Positions 47,326 through 58,044 of a DNA stretch of 64,000 nt are shown here, one piece after another. The stretch lies in the NCBI GenBank assembly GCA_022494885.1, contig JAGVSM010003818.1, positions 186,001 to 250,000 on the forward strand. The letters are read 5' to 3'. Origin of the DNA: Micrasema longulum (Eukaryota; Arthropoda; Insecta; Trichoptera; Brachycentridae). The position numbers and the translations under genes are program-made. Position 1 is the stretch's first letter. Each line of letters opens with the position of its first letter. The notes beneath the pieces were generated by a model, which made no database searches, was not told the DNA's origin, and worked only from the letters and a program-made list of their open reading frames with translations.

Positions 47326-47533
47326 TTTTAGTGTAGTGTAATTCACCTAACATGCTTATGGTCCTGTGTTCGATTCCTGGAAGGGTGGATTTGAATTATT
47401 AGTTTTACAAGTGGTTCTACAGTGCACTATTTTATCATCTCTAGCCGGGCACCTGAAATGTAAGACTGATCACCTTACTTTGACGTGGCTGATGATCAAC
47501 ATAAGCTGCATTTGGTGTACTAATGCAGTGTTT
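47326..47533 (+). mobile_element. SINE family C-like, diverged
   Basis: Box B GTGTTCGATTCCTGG, then a 3' part GCACCTGAAATGTAAGACTG, ATCACCTTACTTTGACGTGG and TTGGTGTACTAATGCAGTG. These match the standard family C (for example 62485-62752) with about a third of positions changed. Confidence 0.65.
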
Positions 47534-47984
47534 TAAGCAGGGTAGGGCAAATTTACACGGTTTTTAAAATTATTTTGTTTTTTGTTTTTTTACAATATAC
47601 ATAAGAGGTAAAACAGAGTATTAAAAAAATAAAGCATAATTACATAGCACTGAAATAAATATTAATAGTAAAAAAAATCCCACAAAGGCATGGCTTGCTC
47701 GTGGATATACAAGAAAATGTTAATGAATTTTTGCTCCTTTAATAAAAAATGGACAGTTATTATATTTTTGTGTAACATAAGAAAGAAAAAATAAAATATT
47801 CTGCAAAAGATTATATGGTATTTTTTTATAGTAATTAAAAAAGGAAACAAATGATATTTAAAAAAAACCTTAAAAATATTCCTTATTGTTAAAGGGCAAC
47901 AAAATATTTCATAGAAAAAAGAGTTCATATCTTTAGTTTGAATCCAGGACAGTGCGTGAAATAAGGGTGCTTCTTCTTTTTCAG

Positions 47985-48156
47985 GAAAACATACTATTGA
48001 AACAACGCGGCAGTAGTTCCATCAAAGTGATTGACTTTGGCAGTTCTTGTTACACCCACCAGCGCGTCTACACGTACATCCAGTCACGCTTCTATCGCTC
48101 TCCGGAGGTCATCCTGGGGCTGTCGTACGGCGCGCCCATTGACATGTGGAGTCTAG
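47985..48156 (+). CDS. Dyrk2: DYRK2-like kinase exon 5 (activation loop)
   Basis: Acceptor TTTTTCAG ends at 47984; donor GTTTGT starts at 48157; phase 0 in, phase 1 out. The 57 codons give [40 protein letters not shown] and [18 protein letters not shown]. They contain the Mg-binding DFG, the YTY loop whose second Tyr is autophosphorylated during folding, the SRFYRSPE substrate-anchoring segment and the conserved DMWSLG of helix F. Everything expected for an active DYRK is present. The donor GTTTGT is non-consensus at +3, but the split Gly codon continues perfectly into exon 6 ([12 protein letters not shown]). Confidence 0.97.
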
Positions 48157-48548
48157 GTTTGTCTGGTTCATTGAATAAACAGCTTTGTTTCACTGGAGAC
48201 AATAATGTAACATGAGAGTGCTGGGCAAAATACACCTTTATTTATTAGAGCAAATCACAAAAAACTAATACTATAATAGCTAATACTATTTTTTTATTAT
48301 AGTACTCCCAGGAGTTATAAAAAAAACTTTTTTGTGACAATACAATATCAGTTAATATAATTCAAAATAGTATGAAAACATAATATTAGAAACACTAGAC
48401 AGTATTATACACTATTTATAGAAATTATATTAATAACTATCACTTTTAAGATTTAAGTAATACATGTTAATTGATACACTTTTAGGTTTACTATTCGACT
48501 TTTTATTTTTTAGTTCATCAGGCAGTTTATTAATTTGGGAACGACCAA

Positions 48549-48712
48549 TATCGGGTATAGTGTTGCGGACTCACGGGCCAGAGGTCCGAGGTTCGAGCCC
48601 CACTATACCCCAACTTGATTTCCATTTTCTAATAGTGAGTTATTTACAACTCGTTGAAAATCGCCTCAAAAATTTTGATATTTGGGTAAATTGAATGAAC
48701 GCTTATATTTCT
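48549..48712 (+). mobile_element. SINE family B
   Basis: Head TATCGGGTATAGTGTTGCGG, box B GGTTCGAGCCCCACTATACC, then AACTTGATTTCCATTTTCTA, TTTACAACTCGTTGAAAATC, and a tail with ATATTTGGGTAAATTGAATG. A-box region reduced. Confidence 0.82.
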
Positions 48713-49142
48713 TTATTATTAAAATATATAAATATATATTTTTTTTTCAGAATTTTTTTGTCGAGCATCGTTCGAATAATTATATTCGTTATACGTATAC
48801 GTATTTAACAAGTCATTAAATTATCATGATTATGCTCAGAAATAATAGTGAAATAATTAATTTAATTTTGGATACCACCAACTTTACAATACTAAGAACA
48901 TAATTCTTAATGTACTATATTAAACGAATCATTATTACAAAATATTTTCAGTAATTCATTAGTGATTTTCAATGGACTATAGGTAGCATAGTAAGATATT
49001 TAGCTTTTTTAGGATTCTCAATAAATCTTATTTTTCTTATTTAAATCTTAAAGTAGGGCACACATATCATACATATTGTTATGTGTGTTCTAATAATAAC
49101 ATTGCAAATATATTTAATTTATAAATTGTTTATCACAAATGT

Positions 49143-49965
49143 CTTGACCATTATTTTAAATTTTGATATGTTTTTTTCTTCATAAATATTTTTTCCATTT
49201 CGTAATACTTTTTAATTGCTTTAAATAAAATTGAATTTTGTGACTTTGCCTTTTTCCTAAATGGAAGTCTAATTTTGTTCTTTTCTCTAGTATTGTGATC
49301 GTGTTCATGCTGGTTCCGATCAATTTTTTTCCAAAATTCTGTTTTTTTATTAGAGTTTATAATTTTATGAACAAATATCATTGTATTGTAAAATATTCTT
49401 TGTTTATATGTTAATAATTTCATTTCATTTACCATCGACTTTACCCTCGTATATCTGTTTTTTTTCAAAATGATTCTAAAGGCTTTATTTTGTAATACAG
49501 TTAGTTTATCTATGTTTTCTTTGTTTGATAAAAATAAAATGCTACTACAGTAGTTAACGTGTGGTTCAATAATTGCTTTGTAAATAGTTTTGCAAGAGTC
49601 CTTATCAATAAATCTTCTGATCCTTCCCAAAATTGATATTTTTTTTTGCAATCTTATTTATTACCATCTTAGCGTTTTGGTGAAATGTAAGTTTTGAATC
49701 CAACATTACACCTAAATATTTAATTTCAGTGACTTCATTAAGTTTTTCATTTTCTATTACAATTGATGGTGTAATTTCTATTCTTTTGTTTCCTATATTC
49801 ATATTTAGTTTTGTTAACATTTAATTTTAATTTATTAATTTTTAGCCACAGTGATACACTATTAAGATCATGATTTAGTCTGTCCATAATTGTTTTATAA
49901 TTTTTTCCCGATATATATATTAAGGCATCGTCTGCAAAGAGTCTTATTTTTGAATTTTAAATAAA
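49143..49965 (-). pseudogene. CR1/Jockey-like LINE ORF2, from the RT active site to the C-terminus
   Basis: On minus: RLFADDALIYISGKNYKTIM (the FADD box is the RT catalytic motif), DRLNHDLNSVSLWLKINKLK, then after a shift KLNEVTEIKYLGVMLDSKLT. After another shift come RRFIDKDSCKTIYKAIIEPH, VNYCSSILFLSNKENIDKLT, NKAFRIILKKNRYTRVKSMV and IRLPFRKKAKSQNSILFKAI, ending in KTYQNLK and a stop. Only two or three frameshifts in 820 bp mark it as young. Bases 49248-49587 are almost identical to 63661-64000 in the opposite orientation. The upstream half of ORF2 and all of ORF1 are absent. Confidence 0.9.
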
Positions 49966-51299
49966 TAAATTTATAGAATAAAATCTTAATATATAATTGT
50001 ATAATCTTTAACAAAAAGTCGAAACGAAAGTTCATACTTCTACGTTTTTATATTATTTACGTCATATTTTTTTATGATTTAGTATTTAGCGTGCCATGGC
50101 TTTAAACTAACTAAAAATACGTCCTTAATGTCTTACATTATTTTATGAACACGTTCCAGTTTCAGTTAACAGTAGAAAGTAGTTAAGCCTTTGCTAACAA
50201 AGCATTTTCTATAAATTTGAATTATTCATAAACCAACTCTTAATGGGGCGGTTAAAAAAAGCGAGTTTCGAAATTCGTTCAAATGCGTCATTTAAAATCT
50301 TTTTTAAAAATGATTAATTTAAGCATAATTAATATATCACTTCTTTGACATTTAGATCACGTTTGTTGGCTGATTTAACATAAATATTTAATCCTTAAGT
50401 CGAATTCGTGATGTCTTAAAAGAAAATGAATTATTGCTTGACAGTCGAGAAAATATTATTTATGATCTATCTACTTGTATCATTTTCAAAGAGATATAAG
50501 ATGACATCTAGACGGTCGACAGCAAAAATTTATGATATTAAATTATGACAAAAAATAATTATTATAAAAGACACTGCGAGAAAATTTGATACCTTATTAT
50601 TTTTTGCGCTTTTTTTATTAGTGTTTTTAATTTTAATATTTTAATATTTGTCAAATAATTGAATTTTTTTAAAATTCTTGTAGCCTGTTTCTCACACGCT
50701 ATGGATTGGCCTAGACTTATTTTTTGCTGTACACTGAGGCGTAATTAAATACAGATGATGATTCTTAGAACGGTAGTTTGAAATTGTGTTGTGAAAAATG
50801 AGCGATGTCGCGTGAACATTGCTATGCAAAACGCGTGGTAGAGTAAAAAAGATTATCAGTCTCTACCAGTATACTGTGAATTCAGTCACGCATTATTTAA
50901 TTTTATTTATACTTGTACAATTTTGTACTTTTTTATGCAGAATAATGGTCCATCACTGCTGAGGGAAACATTTTACAATAAGAATAATGAAACATGCCTT
51001 AAATTAGTTATTTAAGATAATATGAAAATAAAAACGTATTTAATGTAATTAACCTAATTATTATCGTAAACATAATAAGCAAAATAAACTAAAATAATCA
51101 TAAAAAACATAATAAATTCATATAAACTTGCAGACAAAATTTCATAGTCAGGAAATAATTTTTTACCTATTTGGCTTGATCCACTCATCGATCCGTGCGC
51201 AACCCACCTCCTCTATTCATTTCTCAATAGCAATTTTATATTGAGAGTACTTACTAATTGTCTTTATGGACAATGGAGGTAGATTTTACACTTTAACCA

Positions 51300-51730
51300 A
51301 GCAGTAGGCCAATCCTCTTTGACCGAAAGTTGTATTAATTTTAAATATCTAGTAACTCTAGTATTTGTCCAATGAGTTATGGGAGGTATAAAATAATGTT
51401 TAAGTGCGTACTGTAAAAGAGCTTTTAAATAAAGTTATTTTACAAATGAAACATTAAGGTTTACGAATATACCGAGGGAGCTAGTTCTGATTGCGACTCT
51501 TAAGATAATTATATAATAGCTTTATGTGCAATTATTATTTTTTTGATCAATGTGTCATTTGCTCATCCCCATCCAATTATTCCATATTCCAAAACTGATA
51601 TAAAAAAGTAAATTTGTTTTTTCAATTTATTTTTAACATGTTTGATTTGATTATTCTACCTTAAATTCACATCTAAATAAATACCTAAATATTTCATTAT
51701 TCCACTGCTTTACTTTTACTGACTACAAGT
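51300..51730 (-). pseudogene. CR1/Jockey-like LINE fragment, second lineage
   Basis: On minus: SGIMKYLGIYLDVNLR, then HVKNKLKKQIYFFISVLEYG and IIGWG, followed by ANDTLIKKI. 'KYLG..LD..L.W..HI' and 'YG...WG' are conserved between RT and C-terminus in CR1/Jockey-type ORF2. It is clearly different in sequence from 49143-49965, with several stops. Confidence 0.65.
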
Positions 51731-51940
51731 TAAATTCCGGAACCTTAGTTTAATGAAACACAAGACGATGTTTAGGTTGCATCTGGTGCACACATATATA
51801 TCAATGGTTTTGCATGTTTTTATATCAGTTGACTGGTAATCTCTGATTGTTCCAAAAATAATAAATAAATTTATATGAAAAATCATGATCATGTTTAAAC
51901 AATAAAATTGTTTTTTTTTTTAAGTGTATGAAACACAAAC

Positions 51941-53440
51941 ATGAAATATAAGCACTGCAACACCTTCGGTAAAATGGAAGAAATAAGAGGTGCTGCTAAA
52001 TATATGAAGAATGGAAAAGCGCAAGGTTTTGATAATGTTGCTACAGAGTTCATAAAGGCGGGTGGTGAAATAATTCTTGTATGGCTGCACAAGTTTTTTA
52101 ACCGATGTTTAAAGGAAGAATGCACTCCTTCAGATAAGAAAAGGGCAGTTGTTATGTCTCTTTACAGGGGGAAAAGTTCAAGGGTGGAATGCGGAAGTTA
52201 TAGCCTTTTGAGAGCTGTTGGCGAAATGTATGGAAGAATACTGATTGAGAGATTAAGAAAAGTTACTAAGGATAGAGTGTGGGATATACAGAGCGGTTTT
52301 ATGAATGGAAGAGGGTGAATGGATAAAATATTTTCATGACTAAAAATTTCTTGCTAAACCAAAAGCTTTTCTGCGCATTTGTTGATCTGCAAAAAGCGTT
52401 TGATATAGTTGACAGAGAAAAATTATAGAAGGTGTTATCAGAGTATGGAGTGAGCGGAAATCCAATACGGGCTATTGTTTCTCTGTAAAAAGACAGCGCT
52501 ACATGTGTTAGGGTAAATGAATCAATACACATCGTGGTTTGACATTCATAAAGGAGTCAAACTGGAATTCGTGATGTCACCAGGGCTGTTCAACGTATAT
52601 ATCGATAACCGTATAAAAGATCCGATGGCTTAAAAAATGGGATCAAAAATGGGTGATTTCACGGTCAATTGTCTTTTGTATGTTGATGATGCCGTGCTTC
52701 TTGCTAACAACAAAGAGAAATTGCAATTCTTGGTAACAAAGGTCTACGATGTATGCAGGGGAAGCGATTTGCCGATGAATGTCGATAAATCGAATGTGAT
52801 GGTTTTTGAAAGACATGAAAGTATATGAAATCCCTATGAATGAGGTTATACTAAAACAGGTAGAGGAATTTGTGTATCTGGGAAGTGCTTACAGGGTATG
52901 GAATGACTGAGAAAGATATTGAAAGGGGGGTGAGTGCCGGGAACAGAGTAAATAGTGCGCTTAAATCAACCATGGCAAATAAATGTTAGTCACAAGAGGC
53001 AAAATTAGCAGTTCACAATGAAGTTCTAGTCCCGACTCTGATGCATGGAAGCGAAGAATGGACTTGGAAAAACAGGGATGAAAGTAGGCCAAATGCTGTC
53101 GAAGTGCAGTCTCTCAGGCGAATGTGTGGTAAAACTATGTACGAAAGATGCACAAATGTTGAGGTCCGTACATTATGTAAGGCCAAGATAAGCACTATCG
53201 ACAAAATCAAGAAAGGAGCTCCGCGATGGTTTGGACATGTAGAGCGATTGGACAGCGAAAGATGAGCTAAAGATATTTACAGTGAGAATGTTGATGGATG
53301 CAGAAATAGAGGAAGACCTAGAAAGACAAAGCATGACCAAATCCAGCAAATATTTGAAGATGTACATGTCAAAAGTCTGAATAATCGGCTTGGTACACGA
53401 GAAGATGTATGAATGTAGAGGAAGCGAGATATGTATGCAA
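51941..53440 (+). pseudogene. decayed non-LTR reverse transcriptase (RTE-like), most of RT and C-terminus
   Basis: Reading through about seven stops and shifts, the order is: AAKYMKNGKAQGFDNVATEF, WLHKFFNRCLKEE, SSRVECGSYSLLRAVGEMYG, RILIERLR, QSGFMNGRG, FCAFVDLQKAFDIVDREKL (RT motif A), GVSGNPIRAI, MSPGLFNVYID (motif B), LLYVDDAVLLANNKEKLQFL (motif C, YVDD), MNVDKSNVMVF, MHGSEEWTWK, EVQSLRRMCG, APRWFGHVERLD, RNRGRPRKTKHDQ. This covers the palm of the reverse transcriptase and the typical C-terminal block. The endonuclease is missing. Both RT aspartate motifs survive but the frame is destroyed, so it is inactive. The family is abundant in Lepidoptera. Confidence 0.9.
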
Positions 53441-53584
53441 ACATAGAGCGATGTGACGTTTTATTCTCTCTGCTTTCCTTTGGGGAGAAACAGCGTGTTG
53501 GTTTGTTTGGAATAATTGTGATTCTTTTAGATTTTGTAAAAAATAGATGAAAAACACTTATATAACTGATCAAATTCAAACAAT

Positions 53585-53715
53585 CCACGGATCAGAGGTC
53601 CGAGGTTCGAATCCCAGCATACCACGACTGGATTATTTACAACTCGTTAAAAATGGCCACCAAAACTGAAATATTAAGGTAAATCATAAGAACGCACTGA
53701 AAACATAAATATTTA
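53585..53715 (+). mobile_element. SINE family B, lacking the A box
   Basis: Begins at CCACGGATCAGAGGTCCGAG, box B GGTTCGAATCCCAGCATACC, a shortened body, then TTTACAACTCGTTAAAAATG and a tail with GGTAAATCATAAGAACGCAC. It lies about 145 bp after the RT remnant. Confidence 0.78.
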
Positions 53716-54526
53716 TAATAAAAATGACAAAAAACGAGTGTTCTAAATATTTAAAAATAAAAACATGCTTTACCGAATAAAAAATATCTGGACACGTAAC
53801 AAAAAATCATTTTACTTTTGAGATGAATTAATGAAACACGAAGATTCGCTAAAGTGGACAAGTTCAGTAAAAGTATCAGTATTTTATTTAGCGTTAACGT
53901 TTTTGGAACATCAATAAGTGAGTGTTATTATCGTTATCATTTTCCTACTTGTTATTTGTATAGTGGCAATGCTGGGAAATCAGATTACATTTCATTCATA
54001 TTTAGTTTAGTGCGTCTTCCCACGTAAAGCGCAATAATACCTTTGTTATGTAAATTGTACAACTTGTGACGAAATATGTATATTTGCGGCATAATGAAGG
54101 CGTGTTGATGCTAACATCTTCACTCAGAACACGGGAATTATCTCAGAATGAAAAACTTTCGATTTCGTGTAAAATGGCGGTGAGTAAGATTTCTCAGAAT
54201 AAGAACACACACAGAAGTACAGAAGTATATCCGTATGTGTTTACGTACCAACGCCAACATATCGCCGTGGTCGTAGAAAAACGACGGATGTGCAAAAATG
54301 TGACATTGACTTTTTTTTATATTTGATCTTGAAAAGGTTTTATGAAAGCTTTATATTCCATGACCCGTATTACAATGGGAAGTAAACATTTATACTCAAT
54401 TTAAAAAAAATGTTTTTTGCAATTTTTGTATAATATAATATACACATTTTTGTACGTAAATATATTTTTTTTTTTACTTTTTACCGTCTCGATATGTAGC
54501 GATGAAGACCGCGTTTGCAATCGCGG

Positions 54527-54780
54527 TCCAGGGCCCCGTTTACAATAGGAAGATAACAGAGTTATCTTTGGCTGTCTATAAAGAAAAACCGATATTTTTG
54601 TACGAAAATGAGTATATTTGCATGAATATTTAAAGTATCTTCATCGGTAACCTATAATTTAACCTGTTTAGCAGAAAAAATATTATTTATATTCTGCTTT
54701 TCATACAGAAAACTCAATTTTACTTTGTAGATAAAACTAAAGATAAATGTCAACTTCTCATTGCAATCTGGGCCCAGGGT
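54527..54780. mobile_element. possible hAT-like MITE with imperfect ends
   Basis: Left end CCAGGGCCCCGTTTACAATA and right end, complemented, CCCTGGGCCCAGATTGCAAT are similar for about 20 bp. The inner TAACAGAGTTATCTTTGGC and its near-complement ACTAAAGATAAATG add to the inverted repeat. CAGGG-type ends suggest the hAT superfamily. I could not find a clean 8-bp target duplication. Confidence 0.4.
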
Positions 54781-54797
54781 AATATTCCAAACACTCG

Positions 54798-54872
54798 GCC
54801 GTAGAAAAAGCTTTTACTTCGCATATTTTGTATGTAAATACATGAGATAAAAGTGTTTTCTACGGCCGCGAG
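54798..54872. repeat. imperfect hairpin, CGGCCGTAGAAAA arms
   Basis: CGGCCGTAGAAAAAGCTTTT at 54798 and its near reverse complement AAAAGTGTTTTCTACGGCCG ending at 54870, with a loop of about 30 bases. A third half-site (GTGGTCGTAGAAAAACGAC) sits at about 54270. It directly follows the possible MITE. Confidence 0.6.
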
Positions 54873-55140
54873 AGCTGTTTAGAATAGCACCGCAGGCGCA
54901 GGTTTGAAAAAAATGTAAATGTTACTAACCCAAGTATCAATGGATATTTTTTTGTGCTTATCGAGTTGTGAGATAGTGTCAAAAAAATTCTTTAAACCGC
55001 TTTTATGTAAAGTTGAAAAAAAATATATTCGTCGTTGTTCTACAACCATGACGATACATTTATAGTATTAATAAATTTCATTTGTATTATTAAATTAAAT
55101 TAATGAAATAATGATTATGCACATTCATTTTTAATTTGAA

Positions 55141-55625
55141 TCGGATTGTGGTTCCGCGGCTGTTGCACCACTCTACCCCACCACTCTACCCCAACCAGAT
55201 TCCCATTGTCTAATAGTGAGTAATTTGAAACTCGTTGAAAATGGCCCCAAAATCGAATTTTTAAAAAATATTTTTTTTTCTTTTTTAAGTTAGCTTATAT
55301 TACAATACATAGTATATAATCTAATATTTGCACTTATTTTACTAACATATCTATTTATATCATTTTACAGTACACATAACGTTTATTTTTAAATTAATCT
55401 AAACTTTTTTAATTCTTCATACATTCAGGCATCTTTTCATACATTTTCAAACCCTTAAACACAATACAATTTTTAGATTCTCTTTTTTTAAATGGCAGCC
55501 TCATTCTATCCTTATTTCTTGTAATATAATTGTGGAAATTTTTATTTAGCACTATCAAATCATAGGAACATAAATATATATTATTTATTTGGGTAAATCA
55601 TTGGAACGCCAATATTTCTTTAAAA
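55141..55625 (+). mobile_element. SINE family B, interrupted by a LINE fragment
   Basis: 5' part 55141-55270 (TCGGATTGTGGTTCCGCGGC, then a doubled ACCACTCTACCCC, AGATTCCCATTGTCTAATAG, AACTCGTTGAAAATGGCC). The tail resumes at about 55588 (TTATTTGGGTAAATCATTGG, AACGCCAATATTTCTTT). Box B has been lost where the ACCACTCTACCCC duplication occurs. The 310 bp between the halves is a minus-strand LINE 3' end. Confidence 0.7.
55285..55585 (-). pseudogene. CR1/Jockey-like LINE C-terminus inserted in a SINE
   Basis: On minus the frame from about 55566 to its stop at 55409 reads YDLIVLNKNFHNYITRNKDR, MRLPFKKRESKNCIVFKGLK and MYEKMPECMKN, then a 3' UTR down to about 55285. It aligns with the ending of 49143-49965 (IRLPFRKKAKSQNSILFKAI). 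No stop interrupts the 53 codons. Confidence 0.8.
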
Positions 55626-55735
55626 AAAATATTAAAATATATAAATAATTTGGTACATACATAATATATGGATGGACGAAATAAAAATAAGATAATTTTA
55701 TTATATTCAAAAAGTTCATAGTCCTATTTCCTAAA

Positions 55736-55858
55736 TATTTCATAGTCCCTGTTTCATCTTAACTTCATATAACAAAAAATCAAGATACGCTACAATTGGT
55801 GTACGAATGCAGTGACCTATGCACCACTAGGTGCGGAAAGGGAATGATGATGATGAAA
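55736..55858 (+). mobile_element. SINE family C, 3' part
   Basis: ATTTCATAGTCCCTG, then ACGCTACAATTGGTGTACGA, ATGCAGTGACCTATGCACCA and CTAGGTGCGGAAAGGGAATG. The tRNA-like head is missing, so it is a 5'-truncated copy. Confidence 0.75.
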
Positions 55859-56044
55859 GTGTGAACGAATTCATCTCCCTCTGCAATATAACTGTTTAAA
55901 TAAATTATCATGAAATAACTAGGTGCTGTGAAATGTTCATAAGTACTATGTTTATATGATAACACATTTGTCTTAAAATAACGAACATGTTGTATATTAT
56001 TACCGCTAATAAACAATGCATTACGCATCGATATTGGTAATTAG

Positions 56045-56260
56045 TAACCTAAAAGGATTTACTATGCGAACGTTGGAGAATGCAGAAAACAAGGAAGAAC
56101 GAGAAAGACATGACACGACCAAATCGACAAATGCTTGAAGATAGACATGTCAAAAGTTGGAATAATCGACCTGCGTGCATGAGAAGATATATGAATGCAG
56201 AGGAAGCGAAACCTGTATGCGTGATGGCGTTTTGTCATCTCTGCCTTCCCTTACGCGGAA
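56045..56260 (+). pseudogene. C-terminal fragment of the LINE family at 51941
   Basis: MTRPNRQMLEDRHVKSWNNR, PACMRRYMNAEEAKPVC, VMAF corresponds to the last part of 51941-53440 (KTKHDQIQQIFEDVHVKSLN). A short 3'-only insertion, open for about 70 codons. Confidence 0.75.
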
Positions 56261-56784
56261 AAAAAAGTATTTCAATATATATGTACATAAGAAAAAGTAG
56301 GCATAGTATATATGCGATATTCATGCTAATTTTTTCTTAAAATCTTTTGAAAATCTGAACATTTGTGTACAATTGTTTCCAAAAAAATATTTTTTAACAA
56401 GATTTGGTACGTCGAAACGCTTGTAACTCGATATTATTTTGTTGAAGTTTAATAATATCATTTTTCAAAGCTCATTTTCATACTCGAGCTTCTCGAGATT
56501 GTAATATCACGCAAAGGAAGGCTTCTTTACAAGTATCGTTTCTGTATACCGGTATTATGTAGAACACGTCGTAATATTTGTGATGATATTCGCAACAACT
56601 TACCATTCCAAAATTGTTATCACGTATTTCGCTTTACATATCTTGATAAATGAAAATGAAGAATACATTTGTATTTTTATGAAGCACAAATATCGCTGAA
56701 GCTTTTTTCGCATTTGATACTCTTTTTATATAATTGATTTCAAATATGTCAATATTTAAATTTTTAATCATGAATTATAATCAA

Positions 56785-57058
56785 CATTAATAACATAGAT
56801 GGAGAACATTTTAGAGAAGGGAATATGGAAGTATAGGCATTTACCTTATTGGCCGACAAAAGCTGGTTTAGGTAGCCATCTCACTGTGAAACATTCCCCA
56901 TTCCACCATTACATCCATCTTTCTTCGATTCTTCCATGTGTTTATTTTTGTGTAGTTAAAAAGCTGAAACCGTTATTGACGTGGGTGAGATTCATTTGAC
57001 TTAATTTTTCAATTTTTATCCTTTTTGAATCAGTTGAGGACAAACTCCAAATGTTGTA
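56785..57058 (+). mobile_element. FB-E foldback element, shortened copy
   Basis: Starts near AACATAGATGGAGAACATTT, keeps AGAGAAGGGAATATGGAAGT, GCATTTACC, AGCTGGTTTAGGTAGCCATC, AGCTGAAACCGTTATTGACG and GTGGGTGAGATTCATTTGAC, and ends with GGACAAACTCCAAATGTTG. The outer arm on the right is lost. A 7-bp ACATTAA on both sides may be the worn remains of a target duplication. Confidence 0.7.
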
Positions 57059-57079
57059 CATTAAACGAACTGGTTATAC

Positions 57080-57185
57080 GGTTTGGGCGCCAGTCCAGGG
57101 ACTACAAAATATTTTGGTGAGAAACCGAGCCCGCATTCTCAGGCATGGTAAGCAAACGCGCTAACCTCCAGACTGGGAGACGGAC
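57080..57185 (-). mobile_element. SINE family C, head fragment
   Basis: On minus: GTTAGCGCGTTTGCTTACCA, a worn box B (CGGGCTCGGTTTCTC), then ATTTTGTAGTCCCTGGACTG. The 3' half is absent. It lies about 125 bp before exon 6. Confidence 0.6.
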
Positions 57186-57310
57186 AACAATGGAATAATA
57201 TTTTTTTAGTAGACAATTATAATATTTGTAAATCGACTGATTTATTTTTTTAAAACATGGATGTTAATGCATTGTTATCTGTTTTAATTTAATGATTTAT
57301 GATTTTACAG

Positions 57311-57454
57311 GTTGCATCCTGGCTGAATTATACACCGGCTACCCACTGTTTCCAGGGGAGAATGAAGTAGAGCAACTAGCTTGTATTATGGAGGTGCTGG
57401 GATTGCCCCCTGATGACGTCATCATATCCGCTTCGCGTAGAAGGCTTTTTTTCG
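57311..57454 (+). CDS. Dyrk2: DYRK2-like kinase exon 6 (C-lobe)
   Basis: Acceptor TTTTACAG ends at 57310; donor GTGAGT starts at 57455; phase 1 in, phase 1 out. It encodes (G)[36 protein letters not shown] and [11 protein letters not shown]. This is the CMGC-kinase region after helix [20 protein letters not shown] is nearly invariant in class II DYRKs, and RRRLFF is followed by Asp in insects. The leftover G fits that. The rest of the domain is not found in the remaining 6.5 kb, so it should lie beyond the window. Total visible coding length is 1105 nt, about 368 residues against roughly 600-700 expected for the whole protein. Confidence 0.97.
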
Positions 57455-57629
57455 GTGAGTTGTAAGGCTTTATTGTGCAAGGTATTTACAACGCGGGAGT
57501 CGGTAAAATCTCTAGGCGATGCGATTGTCAACGAGAAATGCATTGCAGATATATTTTTACGTGACATAAAAGTTTAAGAGAAGATAATTCAAAAGTTAAT
57601 AAGTTGGTTCTTTATGGGTTACTTCGAAG

Positions 57630-57805
57630 ACAGGCGCCGTGGCGCAGTTGGTTAGACGGCCAACTGTGAAACTGGCGTCGCGGGTTCGATTCCCGCCAGT
57701 TGTAAGAAAAAAATCCAAGAAAGATTTTTTCTCAATTGGTCTGGGTGTTGTTGTGTATCTACCTTTTGACGAGCCTCAAAATAGAGGCTTAGCGGGTTAT
57801 TCCTT
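57630..57805 (+). mobile_element. SINE family A, best-preserved head
   Basis: CAGGCGCCGTGGCGCAGTTG (A-box region), CGGGTTCGATTCCCGCCAGT (intact box B), TCTCAATTGGTCTGGGTGTT, a 3' part with TTGACGAGCCTCAAAATAGA and AGGCTTAGCGGGTTATT, and an A/T tail. The acceptor-stem bases do not pair, so it is not a tRNA gene. About 180 bp downstream of exon 6. Confidence 0.9.
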
Positions 57806-58044
57806 TAAAAAAATATATATATATATTTCATGTTTAAAGAGTGAAATTTTTTTTGTGGCCATTTTATTATTATCAATAGAATTGATATTTAAAGCACCGA
57901 CTTTATGATTCTCCATATCAAATATTCAGTTACAATATATTATTATTGCCTAATTCATGAAATTACATATGCGTGATAAACAAACGATATAAAATTTATT
58001 TAAAAAAACATAAATACCTATATATTGTTACCTCCAATTGTCAG

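Larger units (their letters stand above)
45510..47984 (+). other. intron 4 (about 2.5 kb)
   Basis: The shortest intron seen, bounded by GTAAGT and TTTTTCAG. Holds worn SINEs of family C (45648, 47326) and A (45953), plus repeat J. Bases 46180-47170 and 47540-47980 are AT-rich and unassigned. A short segment at 47675-47710 resembles one inside the frame at 22331-22831. Confidence 0.75.
48157..57310 (+). other. intron 5 (about 9.2 kb), LINE- and SINE-rich
   Basis: Bounded by GTTTGT and TTTTACAG. It holds SINE B copies (48549, 53585, 55141), CR1/Jockey-like LINE pieces on minus (49143, 51300, 55285), a decayed reverse transcriptase on plus (51941-53440) and its C-terminal fragment (56045), inverted-repeat elements near 54.5-54.9 kb and FB-E at 56785. 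Bases 49970-51290, 53720-54520 and 56270-56780 are unassigned. Confidence 0.75.

Noticed and set aside
57630..57705. tRNA gene (intact boxes A and B)
   Set aside because: The first and last seven bases do not form an acceptor stem, and the sequence continues into a SINE body shared with 40654 and 33800.
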